Positions 4,891 through 6,560 of a stretch of 6,560 nt of DNA are shown one piece after another. The notes under the pieces are model-generated. The model was not told the origin of the DNA and did not search any database. It saw only the letters and a program-made list of their open reading frames with translations. The stretch is from an uncultured Filifactor sp. (GTDB lineage Bacteria > Bacillota > Clostridia > Peptostreptococcales > Filifactoraceae). Each line of letters begins with the position of its first letter. Positions within the stretch are counted from its first letter, which is position 1. The position numbers and the translations under genes are program-made. The stretch covers positions 1 to 6,560 of the forward strand of contig CAMYCP010000077.1 in assembly GCA_947254385.1 (NCBI GenBank). The letters run 5' to 3'.

Positions 4891-5013
4891 GAAATATAGT
4901 AACATTCATGATATAGTGAAGAATAATTTAGTTTTTAAGACGGTTTAATCAATTTTTTAGATGTGTAATAATTATACCGTAAAAAACTTTTTGTGCCAAT
5001 TTTTAAAATTTAC
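4891..5013. promoter_or_regulatory. Divergent promoter region of rluB-like gene and XRE-cupin gene
   Basis: Both genes start outward from this 123-base AT-rich gap. Forward, a TTTAAT (4944-4949) and AATAAT (4967-4972) pair at a 17-base spacing is a plausible promoter for the XRE-cupin gene. In reverse, a TTGATT hexamer (4953-4948) is a plausible -35 for the rluB-like gene, with A/T-rich -10 candidates around 4925-4930. The two overlap, so one bound regulator could affect both. The hexamers are weak matches. Confidence 0.35.
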
Positions 5014-5024
5014 AGAGGCGACAA

Positions 5025-5564
5025 ATGGATATAGGTAACAAAATAAAGCAACTTAGAATATTAAAAGAGCTTACTCAGGAAGAACTGGCTTTTAGATGTG
5101 ATTTGACGAAGGGGTTTATTTCAAAGGTCGAACGCAATTTAACTTCTCCCTCCATAGCGACTCTTATGGATATTCTTGAGGTTTTGGGTACGGATTTAAA
5201 AACTTTTTTTGACGATGCGGTGGATGATAAGATCGTGTACGGCAAGGAAGATATATATGTGTCCTTTAATGAACATCTTAAGATTACGACGCATTGGCTT
5301 ATTCCGAATTCACAAAAAAATCACATGGAGCCGATTTTGGTTGAGATTCCTCCGGGCAGGAGGACGGAGCCGGATCGTCCGCATTCGGGAGAGGAGTTCG
5401 GTTATGTTCTTAAGGGTACGATAACTTTGGTTTTGGGTAAAAGAAAATTCAAGGTTAAAAAGAATGAGAGTTTTTATTTTACTCCCGAGGAGGATCATTA
5501 TATTTCAAATACCGCAAATACAACGGCGGTCTTAATTTGGATTTCTTATCCGCCGTCTTTTTAA
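5025..5564 (+). CDS. XRE-type transcriptional regulator with C-terminal cupin domain
   Basis: The 179-residue protein has an N-terminal Xre/Cro helix-turn-helix at about residues 6-60 (IKQLRILKELTQEELAFRCD, then KGFISKVERNLTSPSIATL) and a single cupin_2 barrel at about 105-175, with PHSGEEFGYVLKGTITLVLG at 119-138 holding the usual His and Glu ligand positions (His120, Glu123/Glu124) and His158 in the second motif. The architecture is typical of PuuR-like regulators, in which the cupin senses a small molecule and the helix-turn-helix represses. In Firmicutes such genes often stand in front of polyamine (pot) transporters, but here the next gene is yebC, so the target is unknown. The start ATG follows AGAGG (5014-5018) at a 6-base gap. 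Autoregulation through the divergent gap is likely but unproven. The last codons form a terminator. Confidence 0.9.
   Translation: MDIGNKIKQLRILKELTQEELAFRCDLTKGFISKVERNLTSPSIATLMDILEVLGTDLKTFFDDAVDDKIVYGKEDIYVSFNEHLKITTHWLIPNSQKNHMEPILVEIPPGRRTEPDRPHSGEEFGYVLKGTITLVLGKRKFKVKKNESFYFTPEEDHYISNTANTTAVLIWISYPPSF
5523..5561 (+). terminator. Intrinsic terminator embedded in the end of the XRE-cupin gene
   Basis: ACGGCGG (5523-5529) pairs perfectly with CCGCCGT (5550-5556) across a 20-base loop and is followed by CTTTTT. The hairpin lies within the coding sequence, and the T-run reaches the TAA stop at 5562-5564. GC-rich arms in this AT-rich setting support a real terminator that separates the gene from yebC. 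Confidence 0.65.
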
Positions 5565-5577
5565 ATATATGTTATTG

Positions 5578-5606
5578 TTGAAGAGTGCACTGTTTTAGGT
5601 TATAAT
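5578..5606 (+). promoter_or_regulatory. Sigma-A-type promoter of yebC
   Basis: TTGAAG (5578-5583), a 17-base spacer and a perfect TATAAT (5601-5606) put the start point near 5613, about 43 bases before the yebC start codon. It is the best-looking promoter in the window, and with the terminator just upstream it makes yebC an independent transcript. Confidence 0.75.
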
Positions 5607-5655
5607 TATTGTCGGTATTTAATTTTTAAATTTTTATTAAATAGGAGATGTACTT

Positions 5656-6381
5656 ATGGGAAGAATTCACAATATTGAAGGCAGAAAAAACAAACAGGAC
5701 TCAAAAAGAGCGGCCGTCTTTACAAAATACGCCAGACTTATAGCTGTAGCAGCTAAAGAAGGCGGAGGAGATCCCGAGTACAATCCTTCTTTAAAAACCG
5801 CAATAGAAAAGGCTAAGTCCATGAATATGCCTAACGACAACATAGATCGCGCCATCAAAAAAGGTACCGGCTCATCCGACGGCGAACAGTACGAAAATAT
5901 ATCGTACGAAGGCTACGGCCCGGGAGGAGTGGCTATGATTGTTGAGACTTTAACCGACAACAAGAACCGTACAGCCGGCAATATTCGCCACTTTTTCGAC
6001 AAAAACGGTGGCAATTTGGGAACGGACGGGTGCGTGTCGTTCATTTTCAACCGCAAGGGCAGTATTTTAATCGAAAAAGCGGACGGAGTGGAAGAAGATA
6101 CTCTTATGGAGACCGCATTGGATTCAGGCGCTGAAGATTTTGTTTCGGATGAGGACGGTTTTGAAATTTTTACCGCACCTCAGGATTTTTTCAGCGTAAA
6201 GGAAAGCCTTGAAAAAGCCGGATATAAAATATATTCTTCGGAAATTACAATGATTCCCGTAACTACCGCAGAGGTTGATGCGTCGGATGAAAAAAAATTG
6301 GAGCATCTTATAGATATGCTTGAAGATGATGACGATGTGCAACAGATATACACAAACCTGAAACCCTCAAGCGCTGAATAG
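5656..6381 (+). CDS. yebC: YebC/PmpR-family protein (TACO1 family)
   Basis: The 241 residues match the family's usual length and carry its signatures from end to end: an N-terminal [20 protein letters not shown] stretch, [16 protein letters not shown] at 57-72, [20 protein letters not shown] at 84-103 with [11 protein letters not shown] after it, and the acidic C-terminus ([13 protein letters not shown]). Family members are cytoplasmic. They were first described as transcriptional regulators (PmpR) and more recently as ribosome-associated factors that relieve stalling on proline stretches; which role applies here cannot be read from sequence. The N-terminus begins [11 protein letters not shown] rather than the MAGHSKWANIK of enterobacteria, a variant also seen in clostridia. 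The start is ATG with AGGAG (5643-5647) at an 8-base gap. In many bacteria yebC adjoins ruvC; here no ruv gene is in view. Confidence 0.95.
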   Translation: MGRIHNIEGRKNKQDSKRAAVFTKYARLIAVAAKEGGGDPEYNPSLKTAIEKAKSMNMPNDNIDRAIKKGTGSSDGEQYENISYEGYGPGGVAMIVETLTDNKNRTAGNIRHFFDKNGGNLGTDGCVSFIFNRKGSILIEKADGVEEDTLMETALDSGAEDFVSDEDGFEIFTAPQDFFSVKESLEKAGYKIYSSEITMIPVTTAEVDASDEKKLEHLIDMLEDDDDVQQIYTNLKPSSAE

Positions 6382-6421
6382 AAAAAATGCCGTAAAATTA
6401 TAAGTTTTACGGCATTTTTTT
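6382..6421 (+). terminator. Intrinsic terminator of yebC
   Basis: A perfect 16-bp stem (6382-6397 with 6405-6420; core ATGCCGTAAAA/TTTTACGGCAT) with a 7-base loop TTATAAG starts at the base after the stop codon and ends in seven T residues. The A-run on the left makes it potentially bidirectional. Confidence 0.95.
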
Positions 6422-6469
6422 ATAATATGAATTTTGTTTTATAATTTACTGATTCCGTTTAAAAATTGC

Positions 6470-6515
6470 AGTATCATACAAATTTTGTCAAATTTTTAAG
6501 TATGATACTTTTTTA
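6470..6515 (+). terminator. Second hairpin terminator downstream of yebC
   Basis: AGTATCATAC (6470-6479) pairs with GTATGATACT (6500-6509), a 10-bp stem with a 20-base A/T loop, and runs into TTTTTT before ATTT. No gene lies between the two terminators (about 48 bases). It may be a back-up stop, the end of an unrecognised small transcript, or a hairpin at the start of the next unit. Beyond it, to the window end, I see only AT-rich sequence. Confidence 0.6.
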
Positions 6516-6560
6516 TTTATTGTTTCGTATTTTAACGTTCATATATCATTATTGTACTAC

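Overview
The window reads as a stretch of chromosome from a low-GC, Gram-positive-type bacterium, most likely an anaerobic Clostridia/Firmicutes member. The intergenic DNA is very AT-rich (the 60 bases at 3361-3420 hold 11 G+C). Genes carry strong AGGAGG-type ribosome binding sites, intrinsic terminators are simple hairpins followed by T-runs, and the housekeeping proteins (orotate phosphoribosyltransferase, RsuA/RluB pseudouridine synthase, YebC) look clostridial. I cannot fix the genus from sequence alone.

Layout. Positions 1-374 are AT-rich and have no convincing gene; they contain two dyads, one of them just upstream of a sigma-70-family factor gene (375-926, +) that ends in a perfect hairpin terminator. 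Positions 978-1312 are mostly empty, with one weak coding-like fragment. Positions about 1316-2717 form a sharply bounded island of higher GC on the minus strand (38/60 G+C at 1561-1620 and 29/60 at 2461-2520, against 17/60 in the adjacent MarR gene at 2881-2940). In transcription order the island holds a lipoprotein gene (2705-2082), a short frameshifted ORF (1998-1868), and a membrane protein with a putative winged-helix segment and a zinc ribbon (1843-1313). I recognise no named family for any of the three. Immediately upstream, a MarR-type regulator (3121-2718) is split by a one-base deletion in an A-run. A large perfect palindrome at 3149-3190 lies over its probable promoter.

The right half is ordinary core genome: pyrE (3975-3421, -), an rRNA pseudouridine synthase (4877-4179, -), a divergently transcribed XRE-cupin regulator (5025-5564, +) with a terminator built into its last codons, and a yebC gene (5656-6381, +) with its own near-consensus promoter and a strong terminator. 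A second hairpin terminator follows at 6470-6515.

The best candidate for something undescribed is the compositionally foreign minus-strand cassette together with the broken MarR gene and its palindrome. It looks like acquired cargo in partial decay, possibly once placed under MarR control. A 10-base direct repeat (AATTTCACGG) near both ends of the island is a possible footprint of its arrival, but it is short. I see no tRNA, rRNA, CRISPR array or intact transposase.
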